The notes under the pieces are model-generated. The model ran no database searches and was not told the DNA's origin. It worked only from the letters and a program-made list of their open reading frames with translations. From positions 1 through 41,393 of the forward strand of contig JAQUMB010000006.1 in NCBI GenBank assembly GCA_028718325.1: 41,393 nt of DNA. The letters run 5' to 3'. Positions 33,370 to 40,815 of this stretch are shown here, piece after piece; the first letter of the stretch is position 1, and each line of letters opens with the position of its first letter. The position numbers were made by a program, and so were the translations under genes. Origin of the DNA: Patescibacteria group bacterium (GTDB lineage Bacteria; Patescibacteriota; CPR2; UBA1875; CAIMLA01).

Positions 33370-33440
33370 AAAACTCCTTTTTCTACTTGTGTTATTATAG
33401 CAGAAAAACTTGATCTGACAAAGCTAAGTTATGAAGAATC

Positions 33441-33486
33441 AAAAAACCCCTTTTGACGTTGCCACTATGGGCTTTTGAAGGGGTTT
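33441..33486 (-). terminator. Terminator of greA
   Basis: On the minus strand AAACCCCTT and AAGGGGTTT form a 9-bp stem around a loop of about 25 nt and run into TTTTTTG. It is 8 nt after the greA stop. Confidence 0.8.
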
Positions 33487-33493
33487 CATTTAC

Positions 33494-33961
33494 TTATTGA
33501 ATTTTCTTAACCTTATATTTGATTATTCCGGCTGGAGCGACAACTTCTACTTCTTCACCGGGAGCCTTGCCTAGGAGTGCTTGTCCGAGAGGTGACTCGT
33601 TTGAGATCCATCCTTTTTCAGGGTCTGCTTCGTATGAACCTACGATTTTATATTTCATTTCACCATCTTCAACCTCGACATTGACTGTACAGCCAACGCC
33701 TATTTTTTGACATTTTTCATGGACTTCATCAATCATTTCAGCATTTTTTAGAATATGCTCGAGCTCAGCAATCCTACCTTCAATAAAAGCTTGTTTGTCT
33801 TTGGCATCAGCATATTCGGAATTCTCGGAAAGATCACCATATTCTTTGGCTTGTTTTATGAGATTGGCAACTTCTTTTCGACCGTTCGACGTTAGTTCTT
33901 CAAACTCTTTATTTAATCTTTCTAAGCCTTCTTTTGTTAGATAGATTTTCTTTGATTCCAT
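33494..33961 (-). CDS. greA: Transcription elongation factor GreA
   Basis: The 155-residue protein has the N-terminal coiled coil with the acidic tip (EEFEELTSNGRKEVANLIKQ region, then GDLSENSEYADAKDKQ) and the C-terminal FKBP-like domain with GWISNESPLGQALLGK. It enters the RNA polymerase secondary channel and stimulates cleavage of backtracked RNA. It has its own near-consensus promoter, a structured leader of about 80 nt and a terminator, so it is a monocistronic unit. The Shine-Dalgarno is AAAGGAAA. Confidence 0.97.
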   Translation of the reverse strand: MESKKIYLTKEGLERLNKEFEELTSNGRKEVANLIKQAKEYGDLSENSEYADAKDKQAFIEGRIAELEHILKNAEMIDEVHEKCQKIGVGCTVNVEVEDGEMKYKIVGSYEADPEKGWISNESPLGQALLGKAPGEEVEVVAPAGIIKYKVKKIQ

Positions 33962-34053
33962 GAAATTTCCTTTCGTTTTTGCTGATTTTTAGAGAATAAA
34001 AATTAGGTGCTTGCACAAACGCCTAAATCTCTTTTTCTTATTTTAGTCTAAAA

Positions 34054-34082
34054 ATTTTACTATCTTAACTCTAGGCTGTCAA
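34054..34082 (-). promoter_or_regulatory. Promoter of greA
   Basis: Perfect TTGACA (34077-34082), a 17-nt spacer and TAAAAT (34054-34059) on the minus strand. The leader downstream holds the hairpin TTAGG-C-GTTTG-TG-CAAGC-A-CCTAA (about 34000-34026), which may affect mRNA stability or greA expression. Confidence 0.85.
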
Positions 34083-34115
34083 GCGTTTTATAAAAAACCC
34101 TACAGACAAGTAAAA

Positions 34116-35426
34116 TTATAGCCTACTCGCAAACCAATCTTTTAGTTCAGAGATTTTGACTCTTATCTGTTTCATTGTATCCCTGTCTCTGACGGTAACA
34201 GTATCATCATCTAAGGTGTCAAAATCAACCGTAAGACAAAATGGCGTACCGATCTCATCCTGATATCGATATCGTTTGCCGATATTGCCACGCTCGTCCC
34301 AAAAGGTGGAAAAATCACTTTTAACCTGTAAATATACTTCGCGGGCTTTTTTTACGATATCTGGCTTGTTCCTTAATAATGGGAAAACAGCAACCTTATA
34401 CGGCGCAATCTCCGGTTTAAGCCTTAGGACTATTCGTTCTTCCCCATCTTCTAGTTTTTCTTCGTCATAAGCACTTGCCAAAACAGCCAAAACAGTTCGG
34501 TCTACTCCGCAAGAAGGTTCGATCACATGGGGGATATATTTATCTCTTGTTTCATCATCGAAATAATCCATATTTTGTTCAGAATATTCTGAATGCTTTG
34601 TGAGATCGTAGTTCGTTCGATAGGCAAGTCCCCACAATTCATCACGACCAAATGGCCATTCGTACTCAATATCAATGGTCTTTTTGGAATAATGAGCTCT
34701 CTCCTTCTCAGGAATATCGTGGTCATACAACGAAGCATTTGATATGCCAACCATTTCAGCATATTTGTGCATATCTTTTAAAAAACTATTAAAAACTTTC
34801 TCCCAGTTTTCTTTTGGGGAAATAAAATATTCTATTTCCATTTGTTCAAATTCAATTGTTCTAAAAATAAAATTACCAGTAGTTATCTCGTTTCTAAAAG
34901 CTTTGCCGATCTGAGCAATCCCGAATGGAATTTTGACATTTGTAGAACTTAAAACATTATTGAAATTAATAAAAATAGCCTGAGCCGTCTCAGGCCTTAG
35001 ATAAGTCAAAATGCCCTCTTCCTTGACTGGACCGATCGTTGTTTCGAACATTCCGCTAAAAAGTTTTTCTTTTGTTAACTCCCCGCCGCAATCAGGACAC
35101 TGATTCCCCTTCAATTTATCCGGTCGAAAACGATGATGACACTTTTTACATTCTACTAAAGGGTCCTTAAATTCATTAATATGTCCACTTGCCTCCCAAA
35201 CCTTGGGTGACAAGATAATGCCACCATCGATACCGACTATGTCTTCTCTGTCCTGGACAAAAAGTTTCCACCAAACATTTTTGATATTATTTTTTAGCTC
35301 AACCCCGAGTGGTCCGTAGTCATAAGTACTCGCCAAACCACCATATATTTCAGAACCGGAATAAATAAAGCCGCGCCTTTTAGTCAAACTTACTAATTTT
35401 TCCATTGATTTATTCAGTTGTGCCAT
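34116..35426 (-). CDS. glyS: Glycyl-tRNA synthetase (single-chain, homodimeric type)
   Basis: I set the start at ATG 35426 (436 residues), because AGGAG lies 8 nt before it. The earlier ATG at 35456 would add ten residues inside the preceding gene. Motifs are STYDYGPLGVELKNN, the zinc insert CKKCHHRFR and CPDCGG, motif 2 GKAFRNEITTGNFIFRTIEF and motif 3 EPSCGVDRTVLAVL. The C-terminal anticodon domain includes PFCLTVDFDTL. This is the alpha2 enzyme, not the two-subunit bacterial GlyQS form. It charges tRNA-Gly. Confidence 0.96.
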   Translation of the reverse strand: MAQLNKSMEKLVSLTKRRGFIYSGSEIYGGLASTYDYGPLGVELKNNIKNVWWKLFVQDREDIVGIDGGIILSPKVWEASGHINEFKDPLVECKKCHHRFRPDKLKGNQCPDCGGELTKEKLFSGMFETTIGPVKEEGILTYLRPETAQAIFINFNNVLSSTNVKIPFGIAQIGKAFRNEITTGNFIFRTIEFEQMEIEYFISPKENWEKVFNSFLKDMHKYAEMVGISNASLYDHDIPEKERAHYSKKTIDIEYEWPFGRDELWGLAYRTNYDLTKHSEYSEQNMDYFDDETRDKYIPHVIEPSCGVDRTVLAVLASAYDEEKLEDGEERIVLRLKPEIAPYKVAVFPLLRNKPDIVKKAREVYLQVKSDFSTFWDERGNIGKRYRYQDEIGTPFCLTVDFDTLDDDTVTVRDRDTMKQIRVKISELKDWFASRL

Positions 35427-35436
35427 GCTTCTTCTC

Positions 35437-35748
35437 CTATATTTCAAAGTTTTCAATTTTTAAAAGTTCGTCTGCATCTTCCTCTGTAATCTTACCAAGC
35501 TCAGTCAGATAATGTACGTCTAAGACGTATTTTTGATATAACTTTTCAAATAATTTTGAATTTTCCTGTTTTATAATAATAAATGTTTTTTGAGTGTCCA
35601 TCCCCCATTCAGCAACTTCTTCAATACTCATAAGTTCACCTTCACTGTGAATGTCATCATCTTCTAATCTGTCAGGAACTTCTAGGCTAGCCCTCAAAAA
35701 ATCAGCCTTGGTCCAAGATAAGTCAGATTTTTCCTCGATCTCTTCCAT
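35437..35748 (-). CDS. Hypothetical acidic protein, 103 aa
   Basis: I do not recognise this family. The protein is acidic and mostly helical, with MEEIEEKSDLSWTKADFLRA at the start and a C-terminal helical part GKITEEDADELLKIENFEI. It has no signal peptide or cysteine. It lies between recO and glyS with 10 nt to the chosen glyS start. The ATG at 35748 lacks a Shine-Dalgarno. An AGGAG occurs about 20 nt upstream, and the frame is open back to the recO stop, reading DQENQKRYDYF, so a few extra N-terminal residues are possible if a rare start is used. Confidence 0.65.
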   Translation of the reverse strand: MEEIEEKSDLSWTKADFLRASLEVPDRLEDDDIHSEGELMSIEEVAEWGMDTQKTFIIIKQENSKLFEKLYQKYVLDVHYLTELGKITEEDADELLKIENFEI

Positions 35749-35784
35749 GAAGTAATCATATCTTTTTTGATTCTCCTGGTCAAA

Positions 35785-36510
35785 CTAAATCTTATCTGAG
35801 TTAAACTCTCTTTGTGTCACATGTCCAAGATAGCAATTTGAAATTTTTACCAGCTCGTGCCTGATATCATTTGGAATCATTATTTTTTTGAAGTTATGAT
35901 ATGAATTCTGAGACGCAAAACGCCAAACCTTGGCTGCCTCAGAAGTTATCTTTTGAGAGTCGCCATAAGCAGTGGAACAATTAGAGTCAATAATGCCTCC
36001 GGCGTAAGGGCTAAAATACAAGTTTTCTTCTGTTTTTTGTCCGCATCTTACACATACAGAAGTTTCAGGAAAGAAACCCGAGAGTTGATAGAATTTACTT
36101 TCAAAATAAAACCTTACCAAATCAATATTCTCGTTTGCCCCTAAATAACTAAAAACTTCCTCGAGAAGGTCAAAAAGTTCGGAATTTGGAATGTGTTCAG
36201 GCCACATCTTATCTACTAATTCAGCAAAAAAACTAACTGTTTTTATTAGGTCAAGATTCCTCTCATTCTTTAGCGGAACCTTTTCTATTGTTGCAGAGGT
36301 CAATATATCAAGACTCTTTCCTTTTGTGATAATAAATGAGGAGAAATAGAACGGCTCTAAGGAACCAGCTAGCTTGCTTTTTGTTTTTCTGGAACCTTTG
36401 GCAACAAATCTGATTTTCCCAAATTCTTTTGAAAAAATAGTTATAATTCTATCAGCTTCCCCGATGTTAGACCTTTTTATTACTAGCCCGTAAGCTTTAT
36501 ACGTTTGCAT
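35785..36510 (-). CDS. recO: DNA repair protein RecO
   Basis: The 241-residue length is normal. The N-terminal OB fold opens with YKAYGLVIKRSNIGEADRII and FGKIRFVAKGSRKTKSKLAG. The helical C-terminal domain carries a partial zinc-finger pattern, CVRCG then a single NC before STAYG. It loads RecA on SSB-coated DNA with RecR in gap repair. The ATG lies 2 nt after the PBP stop, so it is coupled to the wall-synthesis gene. Confidence 0.95.
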   Translation of the reverse strand: MQTYKAYGLVIKRSNIGEADRIITIFSKEFGKIRFVAKGSRKTKSKLAGSLEPFYFSSFIITKGKSLDILTSATIEKVPLKNERNLDLIKTVSFFAELVDKMWPEHIPNSELFDLLEEVFSYLGANENIDLVRFYFESKFYQLSGFFPETSVCVRCGQKTEENLYFSPYAGGIIDSNCSTAYGDSQKITSEAAKVWRFASQNSYHNFKKIMIPNDIRHELVKISNCYLGHVTQREFNSDKI

Positions 36511-36512
36511 CT

Positions 36513-38657
36513 CTAGAACTGCTTTAGGTAACTTAGGTCTGTTTTGGTACCCGGCTCTGTGCCAGGTTTAAAGTACTCTAGAACGCTCGGTCTGGCTTGA
36601 TACTTTGATATTGCTCCTGTGTAAGGGTTGATCCAAGCCTCTTTGATGGTTGTCGGCCTTTCAAAGTCTTTACTTGGAATATCCTTTAAACATTCGGTCA
36701 TAATATCATGCCAGATATAAGCTGCGCCTTCAATCCCGCTAACTCGCCTCATTGGGGTCCGATCGTTGTTCCCCATCCAAACCCCAACGACTAAATCTGG
36801 TGTGTAGCCCATTGTCCAGGAATCCGCATAATCATCTGTTGTTCCTGTTTTCACGGCGGTGAGTTTGTCTGTCTTGAGTGGGCTGACTGATCCAAAGGTG
36901 GCAGATCTAGCATTATTATCAGACAAGATACTGCTAATAATATAAGCTGATTCTGAGCTCATAACCCTTTGTTTATTTCGACGTATCAGGGTTATTTTAT
37001 TCCCCTTGCTGTCTAAAATTTTAGATATAGCAGTTTGAGGCATCCTTTCTCCGCCAGCAGCAAACGTTGAATACACTTCAGTCATATCAGCTAATTTTAC
37101 CTCGGCTGAGCCTAATGAAATCGACAAACCATAACTTGTGGCATCACGATTTATAGTGGAAATGCCCAATGAATGGGCCATGTCGATAACTTTTTCGACT
37201 CCTACCAACTTGCCCATTTCTACGGCTGGAATATTTAAGGATCGTGCCAAAGCATTTCTAACGGTAACAAAACCTGAATATCCCCCACTGTAATTTTTGG
37301 GAATATATGCAGGGTTGCCACCAAAATTAACGTATTTATCGTTTAAAATTGTGGCAGCGGTATAACCATTTTCAAGTGCAGCAGAATATACAACCGGCTT
37401 GAAAGATGATCCAGGTTGTCTTTCAGAGGTAGCCACGTTTACTTTGCTTTTATCCCAATCTACCCCACCGACCATTGCCAACACTTCGTTTGTTTTTGGA
37501 TCAGCGATAACAACTGCGGCATTTGTTGCTCCGCGATAGGATAGTTTCTTTATTCCTTCTTTCGCCTGCCTCTCGGCAATCTCCTGTTTTACGGGGTCAA
37601 GAGATGTGTACACTCTATAGCCACTATTGTCTATATCACTCGAGCCCGTTTGTTTTTGAAGATCATCTTTAACATATTGTGAAAAAAATGGATACTTATC
37701 AATCGTTTCTTGCTTACCAGAAAAATATAATTCTGTATTTGCGGCTGATTTTGCTGTTTCCAAGTCGATATCGCTGGCCAAATACATTCTTTGCAAAACA
37801 TACTCTTGACGTTTCTTCGATTCGTCATAATTATCACCAAGTGGCGAATATTCAGTGGGGGCTTGCGGCAAGCCGGCTAACATACTTGCCTCCGGCAAAG
37901 TCAGATCTTTTAAATCTTTATCAAAGTAGATCTTCGCAGCGTTTTTGATACCGAGTGCTTGTTCGCCATAATAAATTTCATTCAAATACATTTCCAATAT
38001 TTGGTCTTTGGTATATTTATGCTCAAGGTTATAGGAGTAAACGACTTCTTTTATCTTTCTTTCAAAACTCTTATCCTGTGATAGGTAAATATTCTTTACG
38101 AGCTGTTGCGTAATAGTACTCCCGCCCTGGGTGTAGCTATCAGCCTGTAAAAGATCTGTTAGTTTTTGCCAACCGCTTTTATTGCTTTGTTGCCAGTTGT
38201 TATAGAGAGCCCTGACAATCCCCTTGAAATCGATCGGGCCATGCTTATAAAAATCTAGGTCTTCAGCCGCTAGGGTTGATTTTTTTACCATATCCGGCAT
38301 CTCTGATAAAGGGACTTCTTGTGGTTCTGCTGCCCCAAACCCTTTGTATATAATATTATTTGCTCGATCGTACATGATGAGCTGTGTCGAGTTGCTTCTT
38401 GGTTTGATATTCTCAAATTCGTGAGTGTATTTGATATAAATAGCTAGCCCGGTGAATATAACGACAAAAATAAGTGATAGTATCGCCAGGGTCAAAGTAA
38501 ATGTAATTATTTTCAGTGGCTTAAATATATATCTTTTTATTTTTTTGGATCTGGTTGACTCGTATTCGTCGACGGTAGCAACAAATTCTTTGGATAATTC
38601 AATGCTTGGACGTTCCTGCTCAACTTCTTTGACTTTATTCTTTTTTCTAAATCGCAT
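36513..38657 (-). CDS. Class A penicillin-binding protein (bifunctional)
   Basis: The 714-residue protein has a basic cytoplasmic tail of about 50 residues, one membrane segment (about 52-75), a GT51 glycosyltransferase domain with AAEDLDFYKHGPID and GGSTITQQLVKNIYL, and a transpeptidase domain with the active-site PGSSFKPVVY, the SLN motif in LARSLNIPAVEMG and KTGTTDDYADSW. It polymerises and cross-links peptidoglycan outside the membrane. The ATG follows a TAAAAT box by only 6 nt and has no Shine-Dalgarno. recO follows 2 nt downstream. Confidence 0.96.
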   Translation of the reverse strand: MRFRKKNKVKEVEQERPSIELSKEFVATVDEYESTRSKKIKRYIFKPLKIITFTLTLAILSLIFVVIFTGLAIYIKYTHEFENIKPRSNSTQLIMYDRANNIIYKGFGAAEPQEVPLSEMPDMVKKSTLAAEDLDFYKHGPIDFKGIVRALYNNWQQSNKSGWQKLTDLLQADSYTQGGSTITQQLVKNIYLSQDKSFERKIKEVVYSYNLEHKYTKDQILEMYLNEIYYGEQALGIKNAAKIYFDKDLKDLTLPEASMLAGLPQAPTEYSPLGDNYDESKKRQEYVLQRMYLASDIDLETAKSAANTELYFSGKQETIDKYPFFSQYVKDDLQKQTGSSDIDNSGYRVYTSLDPVKQEIAERQAKEGIKKLSYRGATNAAVVIADPKTNEVLAMVGGVDWDKSKVNVATSERQPGSSFKPVVYSAALENGYTAATILNDKYVNFGGNPAYIPKNYSGGYSGFVTVRNALARSLNIPAVEMGKLVGVEKVIDMAHSLGISTINRDATSYGLSISLGSAEVKLADMTEVYSTFAAGGERMPQTAISKILDSKGNKITLIRRNKQRVMSSESAYIISSILSDNNARSATFGSVSPLKTDKLTAVKTGTTDDYADSWTMGYTPDLVVGVWMGNNDRTPMRRVSGIEGAAYIWHDIMTECLKDIPSKDFERPTTIKEAWINPYTGAISKYQARPSVLEYFKPGTEPGTKTDLSYLKQF

Positions 38658-38663
38658 ATAGAA

Positions 38664-38693
38664 ATTTTAACATTTTAATTGGTTTAGACTCAA
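38664..38693 (-). promoter_or_regulatory. Promoter of the PBP gene (leaderless)
   Basis: TTGAGT (38688-38693), an 18-nt spacer ending in TGT, and TAAAAT (38664-38669) on the minus strand, 6 nt before the ATG. Confidence 0.65.
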
Positions 38694-38770
38694 TCTAAAT
38701 AGTTCTCGTCGCTTATGTTCCTCGAACAATAAAAACTATTCTTCGAATGAAATTAGAAGTTTAAAATGTT
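38669..38770. repeat. Hairpin element, copy 2 of a dispersed repeat
   Basis: Outer arms AACATTTTAA (38669-38678) and TTAAAATGTT (38761-38770) enclose TTTAGA/TCTAAA, then AGTTCTCG (38701-38708) and the palindromic core TCGAACAATAA...TATTCTTCGA (38722-38746). AGTTCTCG plus the core also occur at 18063-18101. The element overlaps the PBP promoter. Confidence 0.6.
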
Positions 38771-38792
38771 GTAAACAAGACGCAAAAAATAG

Positions 38793-38819
38793 AAAAAACG
38801 CTCATGATGAGCGTTTTTT
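38793..38819. terminator. Bidirectional terminator in the PBP upstream region
   Basis: AAAAAACGCTCAT and ATGAGCGTTTTTT form a 13-bp perfect inverted repeat. No gene ends here on either strand, so it either insulates the PBP promoter or ends an unannotated RNA. Confidence 0.8.
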
Positions 38820-38970
38820 CTAGGAGTAATAATGTTCTCATTTTACCAACATCGAGGCACAGCGGCTTGGTAATATACGTAACTTGAATGAACCCATTAA
38901 CGACCCAAAAATATTTAACTCACAAACTTTACAAATATAGTAGAATTATAATATAAAAAAAGGAGCTTTA

Positions 38971-39198
38971 ATGGAACTAGAAAGCTATCCAAACGAAGAA
39001 ATTAAGAGAGAGGAATTACCTACCGCTGAAGCTTTTCATATTGGTGGCCGTGAGAATGCGGTAATCTGCCCTATTTGTGGTCATCAAGAACATGCTCCAA
39101 AAATTGGTGAAACTGGTGGCATCAAAAATTGTGAGACCTTTGAACATTTTGACAAGATAAAACCTAGACAATACATAGTTACTAAGCGTGCAGCCTAA
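38971..39198 (+). CDS. Small CxxC zinc-ribbon-like protein, 75 aa
   Basis: I do not recognise this family. The protein has C33-x2-C36 followed by H38 and H41, then C54 and H59, which could form a zinc site. The N-terminus is acidic and the C-terminus basic (DKIKPRQYIVTKRAA). It has a clear AAAGGAG Shine-Dalgarno 7 nt before ATG 38971 and a TATAAT box upstream near 38954. It is a lone plus-strand gene among minus-strand genes. Confidence 0.75.
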   Translation: MELESYPNEEIKREELPTAEAFHIGGRENAVICPICGHQEHAPKIGETGGIKNCETFEHFDKIKPRQYIVTKRAA

Positions 39199-39213
39199 TC
39201 TGGTAATGTTAAT

Positions 39214-39252
39214 AAAAAAATCGCTCATTATAAATTGGCTATAGCCATGAGC
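39214..39252 (-). terminator. Terminator of the tRNA-Gln(UUG) locus
   Basis: On the minus strand GCTCAT, the palindrome GGCTATAGCC, then ATGAGC and GATTTTTTT. It lies about 190 nt after the tRNA, so the transcript includes the tRNA-like remnant. Confidence 0.7.
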
Positions 39253-39268
39253 AAGCTTGCGAGTCGAA

Positions 39269-39320
39269 TGGCTGGGGAGGAGGGATAAGCACAAGTGCTC
39301 TTACCGCTGTCATAATCCCC
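39269..39320 (-). pseudogene. tRNA-Gln 3'-end duplicate / tRNA-like remnant
   Basis: The last 17 nt (TCCCTCCTCCCCAGCCA) are identical to the 3' end of both tRNA-Gln genes. Upstream on the same strand GGGGA can pair with TCCCC, a D-arm-like AGCGGTAAGAGC follows, and AGCAC-TT-GTGCT forms a hairpin, but the anticodon arm and normal T-arm are missing. It reads as a deleted or recombined tRNA copy, or as an RNA that ends in a tRNA-like structure. Confidence 0.55.
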
Positions 39321-39408
39321 TGTCTTTAAATTTATTTCTTTGTCTGTCTGTAACAACTGTCAGTTTTAGTTTTTTGTTTATCACACGAGGGTTCTCACCC
39401 TCCAAAAC

Positions 39409-39444
39409 AGAAAGAAGCCACCCAAGAATGAGTAACTTCTTTCT
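39409..39444 (-). terminator. Weak hairpin directly after tRNA-Gln(UUG)
   Basis: AGAAAGAAG and CTTCTTTCT (9 bp, 18-nt loop) follow the CCA end and run into GTTTT. It may give partial termination. Confidence 0.45.
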
Positions 39445-39518
39445 GGCTGGGGAGGAGGGACTCGAACCCCCGAATACCGGGACCAAAACCCGGTGCCTTA
39501 CCACTTGGCCACTCCCCA
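39444..39518 (-). tRNA. tRNA-Gln (anticodon UUG)
   Basis: A 75-nt cloverleaf nearly identical to the tRNA-Gln at 3065-3139. Acceptor TGGGGAG pairs with CTCCCCA and the anticodon loop TTTTGGT gives UUG. CCA is encoded. The few differences are in the D-loop and the anticodon. Confidence 0.97.
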
Positions 39519-39537
39519 ACATTTAAATAACTGTCTA

Positions 39538-39566
39538 ATTTTAGCTTAGAAATGACTATTTTTCAA
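39538..39566 (-). promoter_or_regulatory. Promoter of tRNA-Gln(UUG)
   Basis: TTGAAA (39561-39566), a 17-nt spacer and TAAAAT (39538-39543) on the minus strand; the -35 lies inside the end of the treT-like gene. Confidence 0.75.
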
Positions 39567-40785
39567 GCAATTCATTATAAATACGCAACTCATCTCTCAG
39601 AAGTCTCGGGATTAGAAATTCTTTTCGGATATGTTCCTTCGCTCTTTTTCCTATCTCCCCTTTTACACTGGGATCATTCAGTGAATAAACTACTTTTCCA
39701 GCACATTCCTCAACGCTATTAACCAAATAACCGGTCTCACCGTCTATTATTTGTAGGCGGATTCCTCCAGTATCACCACCTATAACTAGGTTTTCCTTCC
39801 ACATAGCTTCGGCTACAGTCAAGCCAAAGCCTTCCTTGATTGATTTTTGGATCACAAGGCTTGATGCGCTTTGAAAGGCATTAATATCCAGATCTCCTAG
39901 ATTGGTGAAAATAAAGATATTCTTATCTTTTTTACTGATATCAACAACTTTTTGGTATATTTTCCAACCTTCTGGATCATCATTTGCCATTGAGCCAACT
40001 AGAACAAGCTGCAAACCATCTATCTTTTTCTTTGCCAGTTTGTATGCTTCTATGACTCCGAGCGGATCTTTCCAGGGATCAAAGCGAGAGATTTGTGTCA
40101 TGATAGGTTTTGTTATGTCTAAACCGTGAGATTTTATAATTGAAGATGCTAATTTCTGATCAATTTCCTTATTTTTTTCCGATAATGGATCAATGGCAGG
40201 ATGGACGACATATCGTTTCTTTATGGGGAAATTATCAGGAATAAAGCTCTCCAAACTAAAGATTGCGCCATCAAATTCCTTCAAATAAGGATCTAAATAT
40301 GCCCAAACGTTTGCGTCGGCCTCAGAAGCGTCAATATGACAACGCCAGAGCCATTTGGTGTGATTTTTCTCCAAATAGTACGGAATTGCTAGAGGTTGTG
40401 GATCATGAATCACTACTATGTCCCAATCGCCTTCCAGCAACTGTGCATTGTAGGCATTGAACCTTTCATATGTTCTTTGCTCGTCATGACCTATTTTGCA
40501 TTCTTTACCTTGGAGACCATTATGAAACGATTTAGTAACCTCAAATAAACGATCATCTGCAATAATAGTTTGCCAGACTGTCCCAACCCAGAGGTCTTGG
40601 AGTAAAGGAATGTAGTTGTTCAGGATTTCTGCTACTCCTCCGCCGAATTTGGTGGCATTGATATGTAATATACGCAAATCAGTTATTTTTTTTGACAATG
40701 AATAAATCTCGTCGATTAAATCGTCTTCGACAATTCCATGATAATCTCTGATGGACCTTGGCTTGATTGGTACTTGTTCCAACAT
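39556..40785 (-). CDS. TreT-like trehalose glycosyltransferring synthase (GT4 family)
   Basis: The 409-residue GT-B protein resembles TreT, which makes trehalose from NDP-glucose and glucose. Visible features are LRILHINATKFGGGVAEIL near residue 37, WRCHIDASEADANVWAYL, ISRFDPWKDPLGVIEAY, and the donor-site KSIKEGFGLTVAEAMW with two spaced glutamates, then GGDTGGIRLQI. Length and motifs fit the family, but a related GT4 specificity is possible. There is no Shine-Dalgarno. An extended -10 (TGT TAGAAT) lies 9 nt before the ATG, so the gene may be leaderless. It follows dus by 30 nt. Confidence 0.85.
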   Translation of the reverse strand: MLEQVPIKPRSIRDYHGIVEDDLIDEIYSLSKKITDLRILHINATKFGGGVAEILNNYIPLLQDLWVGTVWQTIIADDRLFEVTKSFHNGLQGKECKIGHDEQRTYERFNAYNAQLLEGDWDIVVIHDPQPLAIPYYLEKNHTKWLWRCHIDASEADANVWAYLDPYLKEFDGAIFSLESFIPDNFPIKKRYVVHPAIDPLSEKNKEIDQKLASSIIKSHGLDITKPIMTQISRFDPWKDPLGVIEAYKLAKKKIDGLQLVLVGSMANDDPEGWKIYQKVVDISKKDKNIFIFTNLGDLDINAFQSASSLVIQKSIKEGFGLTVAEAMWKENLVIGGDTGGIRLQIIDGETGYLVNSVEECAGKVVYSLNDPSVKGEIGKRAKEHIRKEFLIPRLLRDELRIYNELLEK

Positions 40786-40815
40786 CTTATGTTAATTCTA
40801 ACATGAATAATGTTT

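Noticed and set aside
38832-38873. 13-codon ORF with AGGAG upstream
   Set aside because: It coincides with a hairpin (TTACCAA/TTGGTAA) and has no visible promoter, so the hairpin is the better explanation.
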